16,756 nucleotides of DNA from Oscillospiraceae bacterium (GCA_020025655.1 JAHHRR010000038.1:1-16756), one strand, 5' to 3'. Counted from the first letter of the stretch, positions 1-6,644 are shown. A program made the numbers and translations. Notes: generated from the sequence alone by a model not told the origin.

Positions 1-97
1 TTCTGATAGTGGTATCGGCCATAATTTTGCCTGTTTCGTCAATGATTATTGCCTTTGTATAAGTAGAACCAACGTCGCAACCGCCAAAGTATTTCAT
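1..97 (-). CDS. Activase of 2-hydroxyacyl-CoA dehydratase type (BadF/BadG/BcrA/HgdC ASKHA ATPase), N-terminus only
   Basis: Only the first 32 codons are in the window; the gene runs off the left edge. The start is the ATG at 95-97, preceded by a GGAGG site at 106-110. The visible residues contain C-D-V-G-S-T-Y-T-K-A-I-I-I-D, the phosphate-1 loop of the acetate kinase/Hsc70/actin fold as found in HgdC/BcrA-type activases. These are homodimeric [4Fe-4S] ATPases that push one electron at very low potential into a partner dehydratase or reductase, using ATP hydrolysis. The position directly after two dehydratase-type subunits supports that role. The cluster-binding cysteines lie further in and cannot be checked, and total length and any fusion are unknown. 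A 127-base gap with a strong hairpin separates it from the upstream gene, so its level may be set separately. The family call is strong; the substrate is unknown. Confidence 0.85.
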   Translation of the reverse strand, partial: MKYFGGCDVGSTYTKAIIIDETGKIMADTTIR

Positions 98-155
98 ATA
101 TATTTCCTCCGAATATGTATTTTAATAAGTAGGGCCGATCTTGCCCTCTATTTGC

Positions 156-187
156 CTGCCGCAGCGGCTCTCTTGCCGCCGCAGCAG
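156..187 (-). other. Intercistronic RNA hairpin without a U-tract
   Basis: In the minus-strand transcript, arms at 175-187 and 156-168 form a 13-pair GC-rich stem (two G.U pairs) around a 6-base loop. No run of U follows, so it is not a normal terminator. It lies between the large dehydratase subunit and the activase gene. A smaller 5-pair hairpin (131-147) follows it. It may protect the upstream mRNA end, serve as a processing site, or reduce read-through into the activase gene. Confidence 0.6.
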
Positions 188-224
188 GATCAATTTAATA
201 CCTGAATATGCTATGATGCATATA

Positions 225-2012
225 TTACATGCAGATTTCGTCCTCGAAGTCAACAAGAGACTCATCGAGAGGCTCAGCCTGTTTAACAGTACGCATAAAC
301 TGGCTGACCTTGTCGCGCATGGTGCGGCGGGAAACAGTACGGGGGTCCATAAGGTCGTGCTCAACCCAGATCATATCAATGTTGCGGGCACGGCCCTGTT
401 CGTCCAGAATACCCTGAACGGTAGCCATATTCTTGCAGGCAACATTCTGATACATAATGACCATAGGAGCGTTCCAGTCTTCGCACTGACGCCACAGCTC
501 ATCGACTACGTTCTGGTAGCCGCCGTTGGTATGACGACGCATAACCATACGCTCATAAAGTCTTGCCAGGTCACGGAGAGCTTCTTCCTTATCTTCAGTC
601 TCAAGCATCTTGGTGAAGTTAAGGGATTCCATCTCAACCAGAACATTGATGCCCCAGCAGTTTGCAGCCCAGTTGGAGAAGTTTGCATAGTAGTGAGCAG
701 GGCAGGACCAAACCAGTGCACGATATTTCATCTTGCCGGGGTAAGGCTCTTCCTTGCGGTCATAGGCCTTGAGCAGGAGTTTGTTCATCTTGCGCATTGC
801 CTTAAGGGTACGAGGATCGGCGCCGCCGTCCATCTCGTAGTTCCACTTTCTGAACAGCTCATACATAGGTCCGATGAACTGAGGATATGCACTCTTGTTG
901 ATCTCCCACTTCTGAAGCTCATAAGTAGTTTCTTCGTTGAAGCGCTTGATCTGCTCGAAGTATGCATCCCAGTTCCACTTAGCACCGGTAACATCCTCAA
1001 TGAACTTTATGCAGGCTCTGATATCTTCTGCGCCCATCTGTACAGTCTCTTCGTCGTAGTAACGTACGGGGAAGCAAAGATGGAATACAGGAGTATCAGG
1101 GAATCTGCGTCCGAAGTAGGAGGAAGCCATTGTAGAACCGTCACAGGGCATGGAGCTGGACAGGAAGCAGCAGCCCATATGGGGCAGAGCATCCAGAACC
1201 AGTGCGCCGCACTCGGAGGTAGGAACAGGGCAGGTATCGGAAGGAAGGCCGAAGCTTTCAACTGCATCGATATAAGGAATGCAGGTCAGCTGGTCAAGCT
1301 CAGATACAAGGAACACAGGCAGCAGCTGGTGAGGCATACCGAGCAGGTCGGGGAAGCCGCCCATAATCTGGCCCATGGTCATTTCGTCGAAGCAGACGAA
1401 CTTTTTATTAAGCTCGGTGCAGTTACCGTTCTTCTCATCGCACTTGGACAGAAGAGTCAGGTTTTCTGCAACGTAGCGGAACATTTCGTAAATAGCCATA
1501 TGAGTCAGGCGAAGCTGAGAGCCACGCAGACCCATTGTTGACTTATCTGCCCAACCGTGGCAGCAGAAATAAGATACATACCAGCGGTAGTAGAACAGAC
1601 CGTTCAGTGCAGGAATAAGGTCATGGGAGAAGGACAGCAGAAGCATTCCCCACAGACGCAGCCACGCCGCAAAGTCATAAGCAGTGTCTTTAACGCCACG
1701 CCATTCACGGCGAACTGTGGCCATATCGCCTTTTCTGTAAAGCAGTCCCAGCTTTTTCTCACCGTTAACAAGAAGGTCGACCTTCTCTGTGGCGGACATA
1801 GCCTTGATTTCTTTAAATTCTCTCTTTACACGCTGACCGTCATCCTTAATCTTGCGAATCTGATTCTGGAAGAAAGCCTTCTTGTCAGCTTCCTTGTACA
1901 TATCCTTAAAGATACCGAAAACTTCTTTAAGGTTTTCAGCCTGTGCTTTCAAGTCCATATGGTCTTTGTAGCGCCAGAACTCAGGATTAGGATATCTGGG
2001 AGTTTTAGCCAT
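225..2012 (-). CDS. 2-hydroxyacyl-CoA dehydratase/benzoyl-CoA reductase superfamily, large (HgdA-like) subunit with N-terminal extension
   Basis: A 595-residue subunit, longer than the usual 380-480 residues of HgdA/HgdB/BcrB/BcrC-type subunits. Superfamily features begin at about residue 233: a V-S-E-L-D-Q-L-T-C stretch, then D-T-C-P-V-P at 259-264, S-S-M-P-C-D-G at 286-292, an R-A-L-V-W-S segment near 431 and V-A-C-K-N at 525-529, followed by H-D-L-M-D-P-R. C261, C290 and C526 are the likely ligands of a [4Fe-4S]-type cluster (inferred from motif position). Residues 1-230 are helical and charged, carry C150-C151, C191, C198 and C207, and match no domain I can name. The ATG overlaps the stop codon of the upstream subunit gene (TAATG), so the two are translationally coupled; an AGGAGG site lies at 2023-2028. 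Such enzymes act in the cytoplasm after reduction by an ASKHA activase. The substrate cannot be told: no CoA-transferase or other pathway gene is nearby. Confidence 0.8.
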   Translation of the reverse strand: MAKTPRYPNPEFWRYKDHMDLKAQAENLKEVFGIFKDMYKEADKKAFFQNQIRKIKDDGQRVKREFKEIKAMSATEKVDLLVNGEKKLGLLYRKGDMATVRREWRGVKDTAYDFAAWLRLWGMLLLSFSHDLIPALNGLFYYRWYVSYFCCHGWADKSTMGLRGSQLRLTHMAIYEMFRYVAENLTLLSKCDEKNGNCTELNKKFVCFDEMTMGQIMGGFPDLLGMPHQLLPVFLVSELDQLTCIPYIDAVESFGLPSDTCPVPTSECGALVLDALPHMGCCFLSSSMPCDGSTMASSYFGRRFPDTPVFHLCFPVRYYDEETVQMGAEDIRACIKFIEDVTGAKWNWDAYFEQIKRFNEETTYELQKWEINKSAYPQFIGPMYELFRKWNYEMDGGADPRTLKAMRKMNKLLLKAYDRKEEPYPGKMKYRALVWSCPAHYYANFSNWAANCWGINVLVEMESLNFTKMLETEDKEEALRDLARLYERMVMRRHTNGGYQNVVDELWRQCEDWNAPMVIMYQNVACKNMATVQGILDEQGRARNIDMIWVEHDLMDPRTVSRRTMRDKVSQFMRTVKQAEPLDESLVDFEDEICM

Positions 2013-3208
2013 TACTTGTCACCCTCCTCTTTGTGAATGCGTTTGATTTCAAGGGATTCAACGAATGCCTGTACACGGGTACGGAGCTGGCCGGAGTTAC
2101 CGTTGTTGTAAAGTCTGTCGATAGACAGGACAGGCCATCCGTAATCCTCAGCCACGACATGGCTTGCGAGGGCACGCTCAAAGCCCCAGTAGTCACAGTA
2201 CTTCATCTGCTCATAGATGATACCGTCTGCCCTATACTCTCTTGCCAGTCTGTCAGAGGTCTCACGGCGCTGAAGAACCTTCTCGTCGGAGATGTATCTG
2301 GGACACTCGGAAGCTTCCATGTACTGCAGGCAGATCTGAGTAAGAGCATCCTCATCGTCCTTAAGCTTGATAATATCACGGCCGGGGGTAGAGCCGAAGC
2401 AGTAACGGTCGGAAACAACCAGAGCACCGCAGCTTTCAATAAGCTCGGTCAGCTGAGGATCGTCGATTTCAGAACCGATGACAGCGACACGTGCACGGAA
2501 CTGAGGCTTCTTATCGGGCTTACGCTCTCTCAGCTCTTCCAGAGTCTCACGCAGGTAAGGCAGGATAAGAGCCTTGGGGCAGACATATGTAACCAGATCA
2601 ATTACATGGAACTCATAACCGGTAATGACGGGATTGTCGGCCTTACGCATTTCCATCATCTCGTTTATGATGCTGCACACTTCATTGTGCTGCTCAACTG
2701 CCTTGCGGATTGCAGCATCAGAAGTATCTACACCATAGACCTCAGTCATTCTGTCCAATACACGCAGTCTCATCTGCTTAACGTAAGATTCCAGAGTGTA
2801 GTCTGTAATCTTGTACGGCATATCGGTGTGAGTAACGAAGAATTTAGGTTTGCTGTTGACCTGTAAGATTTCGAAATGCTCCATAGAACGGTTCATCATG
2901 GAGCACGCATCAACACCTATAAGTGCATCCAGGAACTGATAGCCGCCTTCAATGGCTCTTTCCAGCAGAGCTCTGGAGAACTCGCAGGAGTAGTTTGACA
3001 TATAGTAGGTGGCGATATCAATGGAGCCTGTTTTAGGTGCGCGGAGACGTACTGAGAAGCAGTTATCGACGTTGAGCAGAACTTCCGGAATATGGAAGCA
3101 GGTATAGCCCATACACAGCTGGCCGTCAGCCTGTGCCTGTTTAACCAACTCATTGTCGGCGTTCTCAAGCAGTTTTTCGAAGTAGATCAGATGCTTAAGA
3201 TCTTTCAA
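2012..3208 (-). CDS. 2-hydroxyacyl-CoA dehydratase/benzoyl-CoA reductase superfamily, small (HgdB/BcrC-like) subunit
   Basis: A 398-residue subunit of normal family length. Visible family motifs, in order: G-Y-T-C-F-H-I-P-E (34-42), S-N-Y-S-C-E-F (71-77), V-D-A-C-S (99-103), V-I-G-S-E-I-D-D-P-Q-L (243-253), a G-A-L-V-V-S-D-R-Y-C-F-G segment ending at 272, A-D-G-I-I-Y-E-Q-M-K-Y-C-D ending at 339, and near the C-terminus G-Q-L-R-T-R-V-Q-A-F. Cysteines C37, C75 or C102, C270 and C338 are candidate cluster ligands. The start is TTG at 3206-3208: a GAGGTG site sits 8 bases upstream at 3215-3220 and the next methionine would remove the first motif. It begins 17 bases after the CooC-like gene stop and overlaps the next gene by one base. 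It presumably forms a heterodimer with the larger subunit, each holding an iron-sulfur cluster. The substrate is unknown. A double-cubane-type enzyme is an alternative I cannot exclude. Confidence 0.82.
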   Translation of the reverse strand: MKDLKHLIYFEKLLENADNELVKQAQADGQLCMGYTCFHIPEVLLNVDNCFSVRLRAPKTGSIDIATYYMSNYSCEFSRALLERAIEGGYQFLDALIGVDACSMMNRSMEHFEILQVNSKPKFFVTHTDMPYKITDYTLESYVKQMRLRVLDRMTEVYGVDTSDAAIRKAVEQHNEVCSIINEMMEMRKADNPVITGYEFHVIDLVTYVCPKALILPYLRETLEELRERKPDKKPQFRARVAVIGSEIDDPQLTELIESCGALVVSDRYCFGSTPGRDIIKLKDDEDALTQICLQYMEASECPRYISDEKVLQRRETSDRLAREYRADGIIYEQMKYCDYWGFERALASHVVAEDYGWPVLSIDRLYNNGNSGQLRTRVQAFVESLEIKRIHKEEGDK

Positions 3209-3214
3209 ATGTTA

Positions 3215-3220
3215 CACCTC
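3215..3220 (-). promoter_or_regulatory. Ribosome binding site deciding a TTG start
   Basis: GAGGTG on the minus strand, 8 bases before the TTG at 3206-3208. No in-frame ATG exists near it, so this site fixes the uncommon start codon of the small dehydratase-type subunit. Confidence 0.6.
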
Positions 3221-3225
3221 GTTCT

Positions 3226-3990
3226 TTATAATATTTCTATTCTCTGGAGTGCTTCTTCCACTCCCTTGAGCATTGCGGAATCCGCAGGCAACTCCATAAC
3301 GCTCTTGCCCTTGATTTCATTGGTAGCAAAAGTATTGTCTGCGGGGATGAATGAAAGGATGTCCACTCCGGGTATCTTCATGTATTCCTTGAGCTCCGGA
3401 TTGGTCATACGGTTCACTATTGCACCGATCTTATCGTAGCCGATAAGTTCATCTGCAACATTTTTGATGGTTGTAATAACCTGGCCGCCCTTCTTGCTCT
3501 GGTCAGTAATGAGGAGCAGGTGGGTAACCTTTTCCATAACACGGCGCTGTATCTGTTCGATACCGGCTTCACCGTCTATAACAACATAGTCAAAACTATT
3601 TGCAAGTATGCTAATAACTTCTTTAAGATAAGAATTAACCTTGCAGTAGCAGCCTGAGCTTTCAGGACGTCCGATGGCAAGAAATGCAAAACCGGGCATT
3701 TCGACCAGTGCATCGAAAATTCTGAATCTGGCTTCGCTCAGAAGTTCAAGAGCTTCACGGGTCTCGCCGTTTTCCACGCTGTCGACTATACTCATTCTTA
3801 TATCATCCAGCGTCAGCTTAACATCCACACCGAGTGCAACAGACAAGCCGACTGCCGGGTCTGCATCTATTGCCAGGATTTTCTTATCCGGGAATTTCTC
3901 CACAAGAAGTCTAACAATAGTTGCTGAAATGGAAGTTTTGCCAACGCCGCCTTTACCGGCAACTGTGATGATTTTGGCTTTATTTTCCAT
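3226..3990 (-). CDS. CooC-type MinD/ParA-like P-loop ATPase (putative metallocluster maturation factor)
   Basis: A 254-residue SIMIBI-class ATPase. The deviant Walker A is A-G-K-G-G-V-G-K-T-S at 11-20 with a signature lysine at K13; I-D-A-D-P at 41-45 is switch I; the Walker B-like stretch is D-Y-V-V-I-D-G-E-A-G at 134-143. The C-x-C motif at C114/C116 (G-C-Y-C-K) is the dimer-interface metal site of CooC proteins, which assist nickel insertion into carbon monoxide dehydrogenase. No CO dehydrogenase or acetyl-CoA synthase gene is in the window. This is the first gene of an operon with two dehydratase-type subunits and an activase, so the likely client is that enzyme (inference). It has a G-rich Shine-Dalgarno site at 3997-4004 and an extended -10 promoter at 4048-4076. 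A misplaced genuine CooC serving an unlinked CO dehydrogenase is the main alternative. Confidence 0.82.
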   Translation of the reverse strand: MENKAKIITVAGKGGVGKTSISATIVRLLVEKFPDKKILAIDADPAVGLSVALGVDVKLTLDDIRMSIVDSVENGETREALELLSEARFRIFDALVEMPGFAFLAIGRPESSGCYCKVNSYLKEVISILANSFDYVVIDGEAGIEQIQRRVMEKVTHLLLITDQSKKGGQVITTIKNVADELIGYDKIGAIVNRMTNPELKEYMKIPGVDILSFIPADNTFATNEIKGKSVMELPADSAMLKGVEEALQRIEIL

Positions 3991-4016
3991 ATACGTCCCC
4001 CCTTAATGTTTTAACC

Positions 4017-4026
4017 ATATGCATAT
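4017..4026. promoter_or_regulatory. Palindrome ATATGCATAT in 5' leader, possible operator
   Basis: A perfect 10-base palindrome about 15-25 bases downstream of the expected start of the CooC/dehydratase operon transcript, a usual place for a repressor site. It is short and AT-rich, so chance is possible. Confidence 0.25.
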
Positions 4027-4047
4027 TGTCAATGCTTTATTGAGGTC

Positions 4048-4076
4048 ATTCTATCACGATGCATTCAAATATGCAA
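4048..4076 (-). promoter_or_regulatory. Extended -10 promoter of the CooC/dehydratase operon
   Basis: On the minus strand there is TTGCAT (4071-4076), a 17-base spacer, then TAGAAT (4048-4053) preceded by TGA, giving an extended -10 (TG-A-TAGAAT). It lies about 58 bases upstream of the CooC-like start codon. A TTGACA further downstream has no good -10 at the right distance. Confidence 0.55.
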
Positions 4077-4190
4077 GATAAACACAATGAATTTGTTTCA
4101 GCAGGCATTTTTGGTGCAAAATGTTCATAAATTAGCTCAGCGCAGATTCCTGTTTAGACACGGCTTCTCATTTGTAAAAAATTTGACAAC

Positions 4191-4319
4191 TTTTTTCGCC
4201 TTTTTATGTGTTTTTTCTTAACTTGGCTCAGTCGTTAGCATATTTTTATATATATTTATTTAGTCATTTTTTGAGATTTAACTAATTTTTTTGATTTTTT
4301 AATTTATCATTATTTTTTT
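4191..4319. other. Phased A/T-tracts, probable intrinsically curved DNA
   Basis: Runs of 5-7 T on the plus strand start at 4191, 4201 and 4211 (exactly 10 bases apart), then at 4243, 4267, 4286, 4295 and 4313. The first three are in helical phase and the later ones roughly so. Phased A-tracts bend DNA. This stretch lies upstream of the dehydratase-operon promoter and downstream of the repressor gene. Confidence 0.5.
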
Positions 4320-4390
4320 CGTCACTTTGCACAATAGCTTTGAGTGCCGTTTTCAGTCATAATACGCCGGGCTCAAGAATCTCAAAAAGT

Positions 4391-4422
4391 ATAAAAAAAG
4401 ACGTCGCCTGAAAGCAACGTCT
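4391..4422 (-). terminator. Rho-independent terminator of the BlaI-family gene
   Basis: A 9-pair stem (4414-4422 with 4399-4407, one G.U) and a 6-base loop, followed on the minus strand by seven U. It lies about 30 bases after the stop codon of the repressor gene. Confidence 0.88.
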
Positions 4423-4452
4423 AAATCTCACACTCTATTCAAAATTTGAAAA

Positions 4453-4821
4453 TCACTTTATTATCTGCTCAAGATAAGCTATAAGGTCTGCAGCCGCATC
4501 TTTATCAATTCCCTCTTTTTCAATGCAGGCCTTCATAAGCTTCGGAAAATCCGGTTTAGTCTTGGTTGAATCGAAGGTGCTTGCAAAATATTCCTCACAG
4601 CTTAAAGCTGCCTTATAGACTCGACCGCAGGTCTTACCGCACTTAGCAAATCCTGCCTCTTCGATAGCTCCCTTTGCAAGCATACTGTTGAGCAAAACAT
4701 GTATTGAACTATCCATCCATGTCTTATCTACGGAAAGACTGAGTATCTCTCCTCTTGATAGCGGACGGTTTTCCTTCCAGAGAACATCCATGATTTCGAT
4801 TTCATTCTTAGTTAAATACAT
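4453..4821 (-). CDS. BlaI/MecI/CopY-family winged-helix transcriptional repressor, orphan
   Basis: A 122-residue protein of family length. The N-terminus is M-Y-L-T-K-N-E-I-E-I-M-D-V-L-W, the typical first helix of the BlaI/MecI/CopY winged-helix domain. The S-S-I-H-V-L-L-N-S-M stretch at 38-47 is the recognition helix and G-R-V-Y at 66-69 is the wing. The C-terminal half should be the dimerisation helices. The family represses beta-lactamase or copper genes and is usually inactivated by a BlaR1-type sensor protease; no such gene is next to it and its targets cannot be seen. Three cysteines (C61, C65, C74) lie in and next to the wing where I do not expect conserved cysteines, so redox or metal sensing is conceivable. 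It is monocistronic: a terminator follows and a candidate promoter lies about 180 bases upstream. A GGAAGGG-like ribosome site precedes the ATG. Confidence 0.87.
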   Translation of the reverse strand: MYLTKNEIEIMDVLWKENRPLSRGEILSLSVDKTWMDSSIHVLLNSMLAKGAIEEAGFAKCGKTCGRVYKAALSCEEYFASTFDSTKTKPDFPKLMKACIEKEGIDKDAAADLIAYLEQIIK

Positions 4822-4999
4822 TGCCCTTATCCCTTCCTTTTGTCCTTTATAATCAAGCCTCGCAATAAGATCTCTTTTTTTGGCTCTTTATGAAACATTT
4901 TGAGCATTTGTGAAAAATTATTTTCAAATTTTTCCATATTATCTTATTGTGGCTAAATAAGTATTTTATATTATTTTCACGCATACCACATATTTTCAT

Positions 5000-5027
5000 A
5001 TTTTACCATAATAAGATTTTTTATCAA
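5000..5027 (-). promoter_or_regulatory. Candidate promoter of the BlaI-family gene
   Basis: On the minus strand, TTGATA (5022-5027), a 16-base spacer and TAAAAT (5000-5005); each hexamer matches the sigma-A consensus at five of six positions. The region is AT-rich, so false matches are likely, and it lies about 180 bases before the start codon. Confidence 0.4.
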
Positions 5028-5060
5028 TAGTAAAATTGACAAATTCTTTGAATAACGTCT

Positions 5061-5085
5061 GGTATTTAATTCCACGGTAAATACC
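5061..5085. repeat. Inverted repeat GGTATTTA-N9-TAAATACC
   Basis: Two perfect 8-base inverted arms (5061-5068 and 5078-5085) with a 9-base spacer, about 35 bases upstream of the candidate -35 of the BlaI-family gene. It has the shape of an operator for a dimeric regulator. A BlaI-type site normally contains TACA/TGTA half sites, which these arms lack. Confidence 0.45.
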
Positions 5086-5125
5086 ATTATGATATTTTTA
5101 CCGTTTTTATAAATATTTATTCAAA

Positions 5126-5158
5126 AAACGCAGCTCTGATCAGTTCAGAGCTGCGTTT
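5126..5158 (-). terminator. Terminator of the M20 peptidase gene
   Basis: A perfect 14-pair stem (arms 5126-5139 and 5145-5158) with a 5-base loop, U-rich at the minus-strand 3' end, 14 bases after the stop codon. The hairpin is symmetric and would also work on the plus strand. Confidence 0.88.
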
Positions 5159-5171
5159 TATTATCATGTTA

Positions 5172-6608
5172 TCAGCATTGTTTAATAAGTCTTATAAAGA
5201 ATTCAACAGAACGGTGAAGGGCATCCAGTCTGATTCTCTCGTTATTTCCGTGAATGGTTCCACGTTCTTCAGCTGTCATGTCCATTGCAGAGAAGCGGTA
5301 GACCTTGTCTGAAAGATCTCTGTAATGGCGGCTGTCAGAGCACTGTATCATAAGATAGGGAGACACAAGGCATCCGTCCCATGTAGCGGAAACTGCATTT
5401 TTAACTCTCTCCCATCCCTCGCAGTCAGTGCTGGAAACAGGGCTGGGCTCCTGATGATCACCTATTGTGAGCTTGATGTCAGGATCGCCGATTGTCTTCT
5501 TAATGTACTCAACTGCACCTGCCACGGAATCATCCGGATTCAGCCGCATATTGGATACCATAGATGCGCTGGGAGGAATTACATTAGGTGCCTTGCTGCC
5601 TTTCATCTGAGTAAATGCAACGGTAGTACGCATGAGGGCGTTAAGCTCGCCGCCGCTCTTTTTGCAGATACTGTCCAGAACGCCGCCGAAGCACCAGAGG
5701 TTTGCAAAAATCATGCGGTATACAAAGCTTGAATGTCTGCCGAGAGTATCGAACATCTTGGCAACAGGTGTAGTTATGTGATATTTAAAGGGATTGGCTT
5801 CAACCTTTGTGCAGGCCATGGAAAGTCTGCCCACAGGGGTATGAGGTGAAGGTGCAGAGGCATGGCCGCCGTCGGAGGAAATGTCATACTGCAAATTCAG
5901 CATACCTTTTTCTGCTATACCGATAAGTGCGCAGGGTTCCTTTACACCGGGGAAAACATTTTCAACAACTGCTCCACCCTCGTCTACTACCATTGAGGGA
6001 TTGATATTGTGTTCCTTGAACCAGTCAACAATATGTACAGCCCCAACGCCGTTAACTTCTTCTCCGCCGGAGAATGCAAAGTAAATATCATTTTCAGGAG
6101 TAAAGCCCTGTTTTATAAGGTTCTCTGCCGCAGAGAGGATACCGTTGAAGGTTACCTTTGTATCCAGCGCACCACGTCCCCAGAGCACGCCGTTTTCGAT
6201 TATGCCTGCAAAAGGAGGCTTTTCCCAGTTTTCTTCTTCAACCGGAACCACATCATAGTGTGCCATTAAAACAGCAGGATCGCCGTCTCCTTTGCCCTTC
6301 CAGTGGAAAAGAAGTGCTCTGTCATCCATGCGCTGCATAGGGCAGGTTTCAATTACATGAGGGTAAAGCTCAGGCAGCTTTCCGATCAGCTTTTCAAACT
6401 CGGCATCATCTTCAAGCTCATGATTTTCATTGGAAACTGTGCGGCAGCGGATGAGTTCAGCCAGTGCATTTTCAGCAGCATCTCTGTCAAAATCAACATC
6501 TTCATAGTTGATTTTCTCCTCCGGCTGAGGCTTGAACTTCGCAGTTCTGACAAGAATTACTGCCAGAAGTGCAGCGATAATTGCTAGAATCACATACAAT
6601 ACAATCAC
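5172..6608 (-). CDS. M20 family metallopeptidase, CPS1/PM20D1-like, membrane-anchored
   Basis: A 478-residue protein. Residues 2-20 are a hydrophobic helix followed by R-T-A-K, an N-terminal anchor or uncleaved signal; the catalytic part is then probably outside the membrane (inference). Two-metal M20 residues are present: H117-x-D119, G-R-G-A-L-D149, G-G-E183-E184, D209-E210-G-G and a late H428 in D-S-R-H-Y. G-G-H-A-S-A-P (247-253) is in the lid/dimer domain. The M-A-H-Y-D-V-V-P-V and D-S-R-H-Y...V-Y-R-F motifs fit the carboxypeptidase S/PM20D1 branch, which cleaves peptides or N-acyl amino acids. The start is GTG at 6606-6608, supported by AAGGAG at 6617-6622. It is transcribed alone: a terminator follows and a hairpin separates it from the patatin gene. 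The natural substrate is unknown. Confidence 0.88.
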   Translation of the reverse strand: MIVLYVILAIIAALLAVILVRTAKFKPQPEEKINYEDVDFDRDAAENALAELIRCRTVSNENHELEDDAEFEKLIGKLPELYPHVIETCPMQRMDDRALLFHWKGKGDGDPAVLMAHYDVVPVEEENWEKPPFAGIIENGVLWGRGALDTKVTFNGILSAAENLIKQGFTPENDIYFAFSGGEEVNGVGAVHIVDWFKEHNINPSMVVDEGGAVVENVFPGVKEPCALIGIAEKGMLNLQYDISSDGGHASAPSPHTPVGRLSMACTKVEANPFKYHITTPVAKMFDTLGRHSSFVYRMIFANLWCFGGVLDSICKKSGGELNALMRTTVAFTQMKGSKAPNVIPPSASMVSNMRLNPDDSVAGAVEYIKKTIGDPDIKLTIGDHQEPSPVSSTDCEGWERVKNAVSATWDGCLVSPYLMIQCSDSRHYRDLSDKVYRFSAMDMTAEERGTIHGNNERIRLDALHRSVEFFIRLIKQC

Positions 6609-6644
6609 TTTTCTTACTCCTTATAAAATTTTCTTATACATTAT

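Larger units (their letters stand above)
3991..4452. other. Intergenic region: operon promoter, phased A-tracts and a terminator
   Basis: There is no convincing gene in these 462 bases. Near 3997-4076 are the Shine-Dalgarno site and promoter of the CooC/dehydratase operon. An ATATGCATAT palindrome at 4017-4026 lies just after the expected transcription start. From 4191 to 4319 the DNA is very AT-rich, with repeated T-runs on the plus strand. The repressor gene terminator is at 4391-4422. Confidence 0.7.
4822..5171. other. Intergenic region: repressor upstream DNA, inverted repeat and M20 terminator
   Basis: There is no gene in these 350 AT-rich bases. They hold the ribosome site of the repressor gene, a candidate promoter (5000-5027), an 8-base inverted repeat with a 9-base spacer (5061-5085) and the terminator of the peptidase gene (5126-5158). 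Confidence 0.7.

Noticed and set aside
141..1541. A 466-codon open frame on the plus strand opposite the large dehydratase subunit
   Set aside because: It is antisense to a gene with clear family motifs and has no ribosome site or recognisable domain. Strong codon bias in the real gene explains the open frame.
2033..2866. A 277-codon plus-strand frame opposite the small dehydratase subunit
   Set aside because: It lies within a well-supported gene with no coding signals of its own.
3226..3990. A true CO dehydrogenase maturation operon
   Set aside because: The CooC-like gene fits, but no CooS/AcsA-type catalytic gene follows; the adjacent subunits belong to the dehydratase/reductase superfamily.
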